This document shows, in pieces, positions 1 through 6,816 of a stretch of DNA of 14,175 nt (its first letter is position 1; the number at the start of each line of letters is the position of its first letter). Under the pieces are notes generated by a model. It saw only the letters and a program-made list of their open reading frames with translations. It did not search any database and was not told the origin of the DNA. The translations under genes were made by a program, and so were the position numbers. Source of the stretch: Bacillota bacterium (GTDB lineage: Bacteria; Bacillota; Clostridia; DSM-8532); the NCBI GenBank assembly GCA_023426765.1, contig JAEZBW010000729.1:1-14175 (forward strand). Direction: 5' to 3'.

Positions 1-18
1 CGGGTAAGGAGACCAATT

Positions 19-546
19 ATGATAAAAGCATTGAAAAAAATAGATGAAGGTTTGGAACGGGTTCTTCGCCGGTTTGTGATCATCCTGTTTATTGCCATCG
101 GAATCATCCTGTTCGCCCGGGTGATCATCCGGTTCGCGCAAATTCACATCCCCATGTCCTGGTCCGATGAGGTGGTTGAATGGATGATGGCATGGATGAT
201 CTTTACCGGTGCCACCTTACTTGTAAGGTACGGAGACCATTTTCGGGTGGATCTGCTGCAGACGAAATTTGAAGGACGGGCATGGGTAAAAGTGCTGAAC
301 TTATTCATTTCTCTGCTGGGTTTTATGTTTTTCGCTTCCCTGCTATATTATTCCATCCAGCTTACAGCAGGTGCTATCTGGTTTTCACCCATTCTGAAGG
401 TTTCTACGCGGGTACCCTATCTCAGCATGCCTGTAAACTGCGTGCTGATTTTGTTCTATCTTATACGGGATCTGGTTGTCAATGTCAAAGCGTTTAAGAA
501 AGCACAGCCGGCAACTCCTTCGGAACCAAAAAACGAAGCCGCCTGA
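19..546 (+). CDS. dctQ: TRAP transporter small permease subunit (DctQ family)
   Basis: This 175-residue integral membrane protein is the small permease subunit of a tripartite ATP-independent periplasmic (TRAP) transporter, which pairs with a large DctM permease and a DctP-type binding protein to import organic acids or related solutes using an ion gradient. Four hydrophobic segments are visible at about residues 19-40, 54-72, 88-113 and 134-155. The family signature lies between helices 1 and 2: a WSDE motif near residues 48-51, then an aromatic-rich helix ending in RYGDHFRVD, matching the DctQ pattern of W-x-E/D-E, a W-rich helix and an H-x-x-V-D. The length is typical. The ATG follows a TAAGGAGA site at 5-12. 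The substrate cannot be inferred because the binding-protein gene is outside the window. No dctM follows, although dctM commonly comes directly after dctQ, so it must lie upstream or elsewhere. Confidence 0.9.
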   Translation: MIKALKKIDEGLERVLRRFVIILFIAIGIILFARVIIRFAQIHIPMSWSDEVVEWMMAWMIFTGATLLVRYGDHFRVDLLQTKFEGRAWVKVLNLFISLLGFMFFASLLYYSIQLTAGAIWFSPILKVSTRVPYLSMPVNCVLILFYLIRDLVVNVKAFKKAQPATPSEPKNEAA

Positions 547-615
547 CAAGGTTTCTTAAAGCTATGGGAGCATTGGCATTTGTTCTCCGTTGAGATGATT
601 CGTCATGCTCTTTCC

Positions 616-658
616 GGGCTGTCTGCAAACAGGATATCCACCTGTTTTGGGACGGCCC
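616..658 (+). repeat. Long imperfect hairpin (18-bp arms) downstream of dctQ
   Basis: Arms 616-633 (GGGCTGTCTGCAAACAGG) and 641-658 (CCTGTTTTGGGACGGCCC) pair over 18 positions, with two G-T wobbles and two adjacent mismatches, around a 7-base loop (ATATCCA). It lies 70 bases after the dctQ stop and could stop or protect the 3' end of that transcript. There is no T-run after the stem (ATTTCTCG follows), so it is not a standard intrinsic terminator. It could also be a palindromic repeat element. Confidence 0.55.
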
Positions 659-748
659 ATTTCTCGTTACCAAAATCACCCAAATTACCCGCTGACTCTA
701 CTGAGGTGTGAACAGGAACCATTTTTCCGTCCCGGCACAATCCTCTTC

Positions 749-778
749 TTGACAAGAACAGAAGAATATGAAAATATT
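749..778 (+). promoter_or_regulatory. Candidate sigma-A promoter for the 881-4055 gene pair
   Basis: A perfect -35 box TTGACA lies at 749-754. An 18-base spacer leads to AATATT at 773-778, four of six matches to TATAAT. It would start transcription near 785 and give a leader of about 95 bases before the TTG start at 881. The -35 is convincing and the -10 is only fair. Confidence 0.45.
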
Positions 779-867
779 ACAGCATAATCAGATGTTTCTC
801 TTTTATTCTCTCTTATTAAACAGCAACAGGCAGCCCATAAAAATAACTGAAATTCTCCTGAGGGTGT

Positions 868-876
868 GAGGTGATC
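868..876 (+). promoter_or_regulatory. Strong Shine-Dalgarno fixing a TTG start at 881
   Basis: GAGGTGATC matches nine consecutive bases of the reverse complement of the usual 16S rRNA 3' end. The core GAGG is 9 bases from the TTG at 881. This extended match explains why a TTG start can be efficient, and it identifies 881 as the start. Confidence 0.75.
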
Positions 877-880
877 TCCG

Positions 881-1969
881 TTGAAGAACAAAAAAACTTT
901 GGTCATTGTTGTAATCATCCTTTTCGTTGTTTTAATCATTGCAGCCATCTTCTCCATACTCCGGGCATTCAGGAATATTGATGCTGCAAAACCTTCCTCC
1001 GCAAATGTCGTCGCCGGCAAAGATAACACCTCCGGTGATCCGGGCGGAACAAATGCTTCGGCATCTGAACAGACCGATGTGACGGGAAAGGACAGCGATT
1101 CTGAATCGGAGGATACAACTGGAGAAGAGACTCTGCCCGATTGGGTTCCCTTTGTTGTTGATACTTCGGAAGAATCTCCGCTTGAGGGGTTTCTGTATGA
1201 AGGGTTACCCGTGCAGCCTGCCTCTATGCTGGAACTGGCTGAGTCCGGGAACAGGGAAGGCCTGATCCTGGCAAAGGTAAAAGAGCAGGCCCCGGACTAC
1301 CCCTTTGATGAAATCCCGCTGCTAAGACCTGATATGCTGGTGACAGGCTCACAACGTGCCGTTGGAGATGATGTTGCCGTGGATATCCTGTATTACACCC
1401 TCTCTTCTCCTGACGAAACCCTTGCATTTTATCGAAAAGAACTTGGGAAGCATGAAAAATTCAGCGAAGAGGTTTATGAATCTTCCACCGGCAATAGCTA
1501 TTCGATGTCTTTTACAGTGCCGGGTGAATATAAGAAGAATGCAAGTGTTATGGTGATGGAAATGCCGCAGACAACCGGCTACAGCTGTGCTGTAAACATT
1601 CACATAGCCATTAGAGGTTTGAACAAAAAGGAAGAAATCGTCATACAAATCCGTGATGACGGTCTGCCTGGTAACTTCCCCGACGAACTTGTTCCGATCT
1701 ACAAGCTGCAGGAAATTTTCTACGCGGACGGGTATTCGGACGGGGAATCTGACAGCTGTTATGTCCAATTTTACAGCACTGCTTCTTATCGGGAATCGGT
1801 CGATTTTTACCGGAAAGAGTTATCGGGCAGAGCTGGTTTTAAAGAGTATGACGACACGGGTACGGAAATATCCTTCCGTTTCAATGCACCCGGCTGGACA
1901 GTGGACATCAGAATTATGGATAACGAGGGAAGAAACAGTTATTTGGAAATTAACTGTTACCAGCAGTAA
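881..1969 (+). CDS. Membrane-anchored extracellular protein with an internal domain duplication, function unknown
   Basis: I do not recognise a family for this 362-residue protein. A short basic N-terminus is followed by one long hydrophobic segment (about residues 6-29) without a lipobox cysteine, so it is probably an uncleaved anchor with the rest outside. Residues 35-85 are a low-complexity Ser/Thr/Gly/Asp/Glu linker. The remainder contains two copies of one domain. Copy 1 is about residues 147-243 and copy 2 about 268-358. Both have a Tyr-rich strand, then FYRKEL (183-188 and 309-314), then a Glu/Tyr-rich turn and a phenylalanine strand (SMSFTVPG and ISFRFNAPG). The start is TTG, supported by the Shine-Dalgarno at 868-876. 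The stop (1967-1969) overlaps the ribosome binding site of the next gene 13 bases on, so the two are co-transcribed and probably work together on the cell surface. Confidence 0.75.
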   Translation: MKNKKTLVIVVIILFVVLIIAAIFSILRAFRNIDAAKPSSANVVAGKDNTSGDPGGTNASASEQTDVTGKDSDSESEDTTGEETLPDWVPFVVDTSEESPLEGFLYEGLPVQPASMLELAESGNREGLILAKVKEQAPDYPFDEIPLLRPDMLVTGSQRAVGDDVAVDILYYTLSSPDETLAFYRKELGKHEKFSEEVYESSTGNSYSMSFTVPGEYKKNASVMVMEMPQTTGYSCAVNIHIAIRGLNKKEEIVIQIRDDGLPGNFPDELVPIYKLQEIFYADGYSDGESDSCYVQFYSTASYRESVDFYRKELSGRAGFKEYDDTGTEISFRFNAPGWTVDIRIMDNEGRNSYLEINCYQQ

Positions 1970-1982
1970 GGAGGGTTTCGTG

Positions 1983-4055
1983 ATGAAAAAAACGATTGGT
2001 TTGTTGATGATCCTTGTCCTGTTGGCAGGCCTGTTTTTTCAGACCGGTCTGGTCACCGGAAGTGCTTTGACCCCCACCCCCTCCCCACAGGCGAAGGAAG
2101 ATGAAAACGAAACAAAAACCACAACCAAATACAGTGTGAAGAAAATAAAAAAGCCTCCTTTCTGTATTGTTGTCAATGGAAATGAGTACGAGGATTTAAC
2201 CACCGATCCGTGGAATGCCGGGAGTTTATCTGCCGTAAACATCGTCGGCACTCGTGACGATGCTTCGATAGAAGGAGAATGGGAGTTTCATGTGAATTTC
2301 AATATGAACTTTTCAGGTGATACGCAGCAGATCGAAGGCCTTGTCGGCAAACTTCAAATAGGGATTGGAGCAAAGCTGGACGGGAAGGGAAAAGGGAAAA
2401 TGGTGGATCTTGTCAAGCTTCAGAAAAAGGAAGACAAGGAACGGGAAGAGAAAGGAATCTCCCCCACCCCTACCACAAAGGCGGTTCCCATCCGTGAGGA
2501 AGATCCGAATATGGTGAGAAATTCAAAGGAAGCCCCGAAAGAACTTTATAAGGGAGAGGCCGAGATAGCGCTGAAGGGAACCCTGATGAATACCCGGGGG
2601 GATAAAACCGTATCGGGAACCATTTCCAGCCCTTCCGGCAGCCAATGGGTTACTGCCGATATGAACCTTCTTGACAATACTGAAGTGAATGAAAAAGCGA
2701 AAGTGAGGGTCATGATTGACAGCGACAACAACGTAGTTGCATACCTGGACTGCGCCGGTAAGTCCTATGGCCCATATGTAGGTATCTTTACCTGCGAGGA
2801 GGAGCTGGACATCAAAAGAAAGGATACCACCACCTATCCCATCTGGGGGGTGTGGACCGATGACAATCCCTATGAGCCCATGCCAAACCTGACAAAGGAT
2901 TTGGAGAAAATAAAGGAGCAGCTGGAAAAAGGGGAAAACCCAAAGAAAATCAATTATCCGGAAGGACGATGGGTGCAGCTGAAACAGGGGAAAAAGGGTG
3001 AAGCCAACACATACAAAATCCTTCAGGTTTCTTCGGAAGACGTCACCTATGAAGAGGGTGAAATCTGGCCGTATCCCGGAAGCGCTATGTTTAAGCCTGA
3101 CGAAAAAACGGTATATTCAAAGGATCTGCTGACCATCCTGAAAGAAATGCAGCCTCTGGATTATACTCAGACCATCCAGTATAACACGGCTACAGACACC
3201 ATTTTCTTTTGGGGCCTGGGAAGGCTGGTGCGTGTGCGCAATGCAAACCTGTTGGGTGTATGGTCCAGCGAGGGTGAAATTGATATGCCTGATCTTCAGA
3301 ATTTGCAAAATGCTCCGGCCGGCACCTGGTATGAGTTTATACGTGCAACCGGCGAGGCTGCCGGGCAAGCTCATGCAGGCTTCAGCGCTGCATATGCCTT
3401 CACAAGAATCATCGTAAAACCGGACAAGAGCATGGAAATCGACAAAGGGTCAGCCGTGATCATGCCCCTCGCCGAGGAGGAGTTTGTAGCGCTATCCGAT
3501 ATTAAAAGTGAGCGGATAGCTGCAGACGGTACGAAGACTGTTCAGCAAAAAGAGGACGAACCCCTGCGTGTGTCAGACTTCAATAAAAGTGAAAGTACAA
3601 TTTTGTTCAGCGGTTCCAGGTATACCCTGATTCCAGGGCTTACACTGAAGGGAAGCTGGTCGACCGTAAACCCGCCTGTGAAAGCTCCCAACCCGGAAAT
3701 CGGGGAGTTTTCCATCTCTGATGCCGGCGGCCGCTATGTTGACCCACCCGGAAATGCACAATGGATTACCTTCAACCGGGAGAAAAAGACATTTTCATGG
3801 ACTCAGGTTTTGCAGGATGAGGGAGGAATCCTCGTCAGAACCGGTGATTACCGCACTATCGGAAAGGATTTGCTGCTTTTGACCAATATTCTGGGAAGCT
3901 TTTACGCCCTTCCAGGAACGAATGGGCAAAGTTTTCAGGACAGGCCATACCAATATGGTGAAAAGCTGTTGGTCATCAAACACGTCACCAAGGATGACAA
4001 GCCGGTTTCTCTGACCATATCCGGCAATGGGGAGTTTATACCGCTGGATGATTAA
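1983..4055 (+). CDS. Large secreted protein with six G-x-W motifs, function unknown
   Basis: This 690-residue protein starts at the ATG at 1983, 8 bases after GGAGG (1970-1974); the frame is open further upstream but overlaps the previous gene. Residues 1-28 are a classic signal peptide (MKK, a hydrophobic core, cleavage probably after VTGSA). A TPTPSP linker and a Lys/Glu-rich stretch follow, and a second charged, proline-containing linker spans about 141-190. The rest looks beta-rich. G-x-W triplets occur at residues 98-100 (GEW), 289-291 (GVW), 328-330 (GRW), 425-427 (GVW), 447-449 (GTW) and 557-559 (GSW), several at the start of predicted strands as in lipocalin-like barrels. No catalytic motif, LPxTG sorting signal or SLH domain is seen. 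The gene is coupled to the anchored protein upstream. A ligand-binding or structural surface role is inference only. Confidence 0.75.
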   Translation: MKKTIGLLMILVLLAGLFFQTGLVTGSALTPTPSPQAKEDENETKTTTKYSVKKIKKPPFCIVVNGNEYEDLTTDPWNAGSLSAVNIVGTRDDASIEGEWEFHVNFNMNFSGDTQQIEGLVGKLQIGIGAKLDGKGKGKMVDLVKLQKKEDKEREEKGISPTPTTKAVPIREEDPNMVRNSKEAPKELYKGEAEIALKGTLMNTRGDKTVSGTISSPSGSQWVTADMNLLDNTEVNEKAKVRVMIDSDNNVVAYLDCAGKSYGPYVGIFTCEEELDIKRKDTTTYPIWGVWTDDNPYEPMPNLTKDLEKIKEQLEKGENPKKINYPEGRWVQLKQGKKGEANTYKILQVSSEDVTYEEGEIWPYPGSAMFKPDEKTVYSKDLLTILKEMQPLDYTQTIQYNTATDTIFFWGLGRLVRVRNANLLGVWSSEGEIDMPDLQNLQNAPAGTWYEFIRATGEAAGQAHAGFSAAYAFTRIIVKPDKSMEIDKGSAVIMPLAEEEFVALSDIKSERIAADGTKTVQQKEDEPLRVSDFNKSESTILFSGSRYTLIPGLTLKGSWSTVNPPVKAPNPEIGEFSISDAGGRYVDPPGNAQWITFNREKKTFSWTQVLQDEGGILVRTGDYRTIGKDLLLLTNILGSFYALPGTNGQSFQDRPYQYGEKLLVIKHVTKDDKPVSLTISGNGEFIPLDD

Positions 4056-4107
4056 GCTGGTATTAAAGCATAGGGATTGTAATACGGTAATAAGCCGAAG
4101 GATAACC

Positions 4108-4135
4108 TATAATCGGGATATTGAGAAGGGGGGGG
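4108..4135 (+). promoter_or_regulatory. Possible internal -10 box and G-rich Shine-Dalgarno before the stalk-domain gene
   Basis: TATAAT lies at 4108-4113 without a good -35 at normal spacing (TTGTAA at 4077-4082 is 25 bases away). A start near 4120 would give an almost absent leader. GAGAAGG followed by more G (4122-4135, a run of eight G from 4128) is the only purine-rich ribosome-binding-like stretch. It lies after the TTG at 4121 and before ATT 4136 and ATG 4160, so the true translation start is unclear. Confidence 0.3.
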
Positions 4136-5752
4136 ATTACCGCGAAAAAATTCTTATTGATGCTGATGCTGCTGTTAACTTTTTATACCGTTCCTCCAGA
4201 GAAGGGTTTTGCTGCAGATCTGAAGGTGATGCGTACGAATTCTGCCATTTTGGTGGATAAAAGGGAAGTTGCTTTTGATGCTTATGCCATCAACGGGAAC
4301 AATTATTTCAAACTGCGGGATATCGCCTATATTCTAAACGGAACCCAAAGCCAGTTTGAGGTCACCTGGGATGCAGATTCCCGTTCCATCAGAATTAACA
4401 CCGGAAAGCCGTATACTGCTGTGGGCAATGAGATGGCCGTTTCCGATACAGACCGATCTTCCACCATCCAACCAACCGATTCAGCCATATTGCTGAATGG
4501 CAGGCCGGTGCAGTTCACCGCATACAGTCTTGGCGGCAATAATTACTTCAAGCTGCGTGACCTGGCTGAAAAGCTGAATTTTGGCGTGACCTGGAATGAA
4601 GCGACGCGGACGGTAGAGGTTGATTCGGACAAAGAATACACCCTGGAGAGCGTTTCCCCCTATTCGGCCTATATCAGTACTAAAGATAAGGCATTGAAAT
4701 ACCTCACTTCCCGGTTATCCGAGGGTTGTCCAATTGTCTCCTATGAGACTGAAAAAATAGAGCTTCAAAGCACTGCTTTTTCATATGATAATGCTCTCGT
4801 CTCCATGGCATTCACCTCAAACGGAATGCAGAACGAAGCAAGGCATATACTGGATGCTTTTATTACCGGAATTGAAAATGATCGCTACAAATCCGATCGT
4901 GTCAGAAACGCTTACCGGTGGGGAGAACCTGAATATCCTCCAGGCTGGTGGTCCGGAAGCTGGTACGAGGACGCTTACCAGGTGGGCACCAATGTCGGCA
5001 ACAGTTCCTACGTCTCTCTGTCCATGCTGCAGTTTTATCAGCGCTGGGGCGGGAAGGAATATCTTGATACGGCGATTACGATCATGGATTGGGTTCTTGA
5101 AAACTGCCAGGACAGCAACCCGGGCTTCACCGCAGGGTATGATGGCTGGCCGGAAAATGGATCGGTCACTCCCTATACCTACAAATCAATAGAACATAAT
5201 ATAGATGCGTATGCCGTTTTTACGCAATTATACACCATTACAAAGGAAGTAAAGTACAAAGCAGCCTATGAAAGTGCAATGGAGTTCATAACCTCCATGT
5301 ACAGCGAAACAAAAGGCCTGTTTTACATTGGTTCGACGACTGATGGGATCACACCCTCCACAGGGAATATAGTCCTTGATGCGCAAGCCTGGGCATTGCT
5401 TGTGTTAGGTGACGAACTTGAATCCTGGCCAACTGTTCTGGAAACACTCGCCGGCTTGAAAACCCCGGAAGGCGGTTATCCGTTTCACCGGCAGAATTCA
5501 AACGGCGGCTTCTGGCCGGAAGGCACAGCCTTTACTGCATTAACCTTCCGTAAAATGGGGATGGAAAAGGAATCGGTTTCAGCCCTGGAAGCCTTGGTGA
5601 ACATACAATTGGAAAACGGGGGGTTTCCTGCCGCTACAGTCAGCGCTCTGACGACGGGTGAGGGATGGACTTACGGAACCGATACGCATATTGCCCCGGC
5701 GGCATGGTATGTGATGGCCGTGAATGGTTTTAATCCTTACGAGTTTCAGTGA
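4121..5752 (+). CDS. Secreted protein: two stalk (copper amine oxidase N-like) domains plus alpha/alpha-toroid glycosidase-like domain
   Basis: Numbered from TTG 4121 the protein has 543 residues. Residues 9-32 are a signal peptide (KK, a Leu/Met-rich core, cleavage near GFAA). Two tandem stalk domains follow at about 40-100 and 120-175. Each has SAIL-(V/L), a GNNYFKLRD(I/L)A motif (59-69 and 139-149) and a VTW-(D/N) strand, typical of the copper amine oxidase N-terminal-like repeats of Clostridia and Paenibacillus surface proteins. Residues 185-543 are helix-rich with repeated Gly/aromatic patterns (SYDNAL 221-226, EHNIDAY 358-364, LDAQAW 419-424, WPEGTAFTAL 465-474), suggesting an (alpha/alpha)-toroid glycoside hydrolase or lyase. 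Asp and Glu residues in these motifs are candidate catalysts, but I cannot assign a GH family. The start may be ATT 4136 or ATG 4160. The gene ends exactly against the convergent HAD gene. Confidence 0.8.
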   Translation: MRRGGITAKKFLLMLMLLLTFYTVPPEKGFAADLKVMRTNSAILVDKREVAFDAYAINGNNYFKLRDIAYILNGTQSQFEVTWDADSRSIRINTGKPYTAVGNEMAVSDTDRSSTIQPTDSAILLNGRPVQFTAYSLGGNNYFKLRDLAEKLNFGVTWNEATRTVEVDSDKEYTLESVSPYSAYISTKDKALKYLTSRLSEGCPIVSYETEKIELQSTAFSYDNALVSMAFTSNGMQNEARHILDAFITGIENDRYKSDRVRNAYRWGEPEYPPGWWSGSWYEDAYQVGTNVGNSSYVSLSMLQFYQRWGGKEYLDTAITIMDWVLENCQDSNPGFTAGYDGWPENGSVTPYTYKSIEHNIDAYAVFTQLYTITKEVKYKAAYESAMEFITSMYSETKGLFYIGSTTDGITPSTGNIVLDAQAWALLVLGDELESWPTVLETLAGLKTPEGGYPFHRQNSNGGFWPEGTAFTALTFRKMGMEKESVSALEALVNIQLENGGFPAATVSALTTGEGWTYGTDTHIAPAAWYVMAVNGFNPYEFQ

Positions 5753-6529
5753 TTATTTGATAATATCGCCCACACCGTCAAAAACATAGTTCGGACGGTA
5801 AGGAAATTGTTCAATACCCTGATGTGTCGTAACGCCGCTGAACACCAAAACCGTATCAATCCCTGACTCAATACCGGCAATGATATCGGTGTCCATCCGG
5901 TCACCGATGATGGCGATATCCTGATTATGCAGCTCAAGCTTTTCCACCGCATGGCGCATGATCACCGGATTAGGCTTTCCAATGTAATATGCCTGCTTTC
6001 CGGTTGCCAGTTCTATTGGAGCCATTAAAGCGCGGGTTGCCGGAACAATGCCCTTTTCGGTGGGTCCCGTTAAATCGGGGTTTGTTCCAATAAGCCTTGC
6101 CCCTTTTGTAACCAGATGCACAGCCTTTTCAATTTTTTCGAAGTTGTAGCCACGGGTTTCTCCAACAATCACATAATCTGGATTTACGTCATTCATGGAG
6201 ATGCCCGCATCATACAGAGCATTAATAAGACCGGGCTCTCCAATAACGTATGCGCTTCCCCCCGGGCACTGGCTTTGCAGGAAGCTTGCCGTTGCCAGCG
6301 CACTGGTGTAAAAGTGGGATTCGTCCACATCCATCCCGAGCCTCTTCAGCTTTTGCATCAACTCTTTTGGAGAGCGTTCACTGCTGTTGGTTAAAAAGAG
6401 AAACTCCTTCTTTTCCTTTTGAAGCCAATTGACAAAATCGATGGAACCTTCCAAAAGATGATTTCCGTGATAGATCACGCCATCCATGTCACAGATAAAC
6501 CCTTTTTTATTTTGAAGAGCATTCATCAT
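5753..6529 (-). CDS. HAD-superfamily phosphatase, NagD/phosphoglycolate phosphatase-like (class IIA)
   Basis: This 258-residue cytoplasmic hydrolase should dephosphorylate small phosphorylated metabolites. All four HAD motifs are present: motif I DMDG with Asp14 as nucleophile and Asp16 as acid/base, motif II LTNSS (46-50), the motif III lysine in GKPNP (Lys185), and motif IV GDRMDTD (209-215), which binds magnesium. The long cap insertion between motifs II and III, together with DMDGVIYHGN and the TNPD segment (149-152), places it in the NagD-like IIA group. The length fits the family. The start is ATG 6529 (a second ATG follows at once), 6 bases after AAAGAGG (6536-6542). The frame continues upstream to 6745 but runs through a promoter and repeats. 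It is a single-gene unit with its own promoter. The substrate is unknown; members act on phosphoglycolate, p-nitrophenyl phosphate, UMP or sugar phosphates. Confidence 0.92.
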   Translation of the reverse strand: MMNALQNKKGFICDMDGVIYHGNHLLEGSIDFVNWLQKEKKEFLFLTNSSERSPKELMQKLKRLGMDVDESHFYTSALATASFLQSQCPGGSAYVIGEPGLINALYDAGISMNDVNPDYVIVGETRGYNFEKIEKAVHLVTKGARLIGTNPDLTGPTEKGIVPATRALMAPIELATGKQAYYIGKPNPVIMRHAVEKLELHNQDIAIIGDRMDTDIIAGIESGIDTVLVFSGVTTHQGIEQFPYRPNYVFDGVGDIIK

Positions 6530-6566
6530 GGTTAACCTCTTTGTTTCGATATATTTAGACAGTCTC

Positions 6567-6595
6567 ATTATACCAATTAAAACCTGTGCTTGCAA
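6567..6595 (-). promoter_or_regulatory. Sigma-A promoter of the HAD phosphatase gene
   Basis: Read on the minus strand, TTGCAA (6595-6590) is followed by a spacer of exactly 17 bases and a perfect TATAAT (6572-6567). The predicted transcription start, near 6560, gives a leader of about 30 bases to the ATG at 6529. Confidence 0.7.
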
Positions 6596-6605
6596 ATAAG
6601 ACCCG

Positions 6606-6688
6606 CCTGGAAGGCTATTCCAGGAGAACGGAGTGTTATCGGCATAACATTTCCAGATGACCGGTGCGTTACCGGCATAACATTTCCA
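6606..6688. repeat. Hairpin cluster with a 33-bp tandem repeat
   Basis: CCTGGAA/TTCCAGG forms a perfect 7-bp hairpin at 6606-6624. TGTTAT-CGGC-ATAACA is a perfect 6-bp dyad at 6634-6649. CCGGT/ACCGG is a 5-bp dyad at 6661-6675. The 16-base word CGGCATAACATTTCCA occurs at 6640-6655 and again at 6673-6688, a period of 33 bases, and similarity extends a few bases leftward (GTGTTAT versus GCGTTAC). The block lies upstream of both divergent promoters. Confidence 0.7.
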
Positions 6689-6779
6689 TGAGCAAAGTCG
6701 CTTACCGTCCACATCTCTGCCGGTTCTCCAAATATGGAACATCACTTTCCGAAAAAAACTATTTTCTTTATTACCAGCT

Positions 6780-6803
6780 TATAATATAATCTTGTTATAA
6801 CAA
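6780..6803 (+). promoter_or_regulatory. Probable ligase promoter (-10 boxes) overlapped by a palindromic operator-like site
   Basis: Two overlapping TATAAT boxes lie at 6780-6785 and 6785-6790, with no clear -35 at 16-18 bases (TTTCTT at 6763-6768 is the closest). TTGTTATAACAA, a perfect 12-bp palindrome, is at 6792-6803, over the expected transcription start. It shares the TGTTAT/ATAACA half-sites of the dyad at 6634-6649. A weak -35 and a palindrome at +1 suggest regulated transcription. Confidence 0.45.
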
Positions 6804-6816
6804 CGGAAACCTATTG

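Larger units (their letters stand above)
547..880. other. 334-bp intergenic region between dctQ and the surface-protein cluster
   Basis: No convincing gene is seen here. Short open frames at 605-787 (+) and 685-1029 (-) lack ribosome binding sites and recognisable protein character. The stretch holds a long imperfect hairpin at 616-658 and a promoter-like TTGACA element at 749-754, both listed separately. The last 90 bases look like an mRNA leader that is pyrimidine-rich (around 789-822) and ends in a near-perfect Shine-Dalgarno sequence. No DctM remnant was recognised in any frame. Confidence 0.6.

Noticed and set aside
605..787. 60-codon open frame after dctQ
   Set aside because: It runs across the 616-658 hairpin and the promoter -35 box, without a ribosome binding site and with no DctM-like hydrophobicity.
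1653..1982. Extension of the 690-residue protein to an upstream ATG
   Set aside because: The extra 110 codons lie in another frame of the anchored-protein gene. The Shine-Dalgarno at 1969-1975 and the signal peptide place the start at 1983.
6633..6690. CRISPR-like repeat pair
   Set aside because: There are only two copies, adjacent with partly similar spacers, and no cas genes. The period of 33 is a tandem duplication, not repeat-spacer structure.
6530..6745. Upstream extension of the HAD gene to 6745
   Set aside because: It would translate through a sigma-A promoter and the tandem repeat. ATG 6529 has a good ribosome site and gives the family's usual length.
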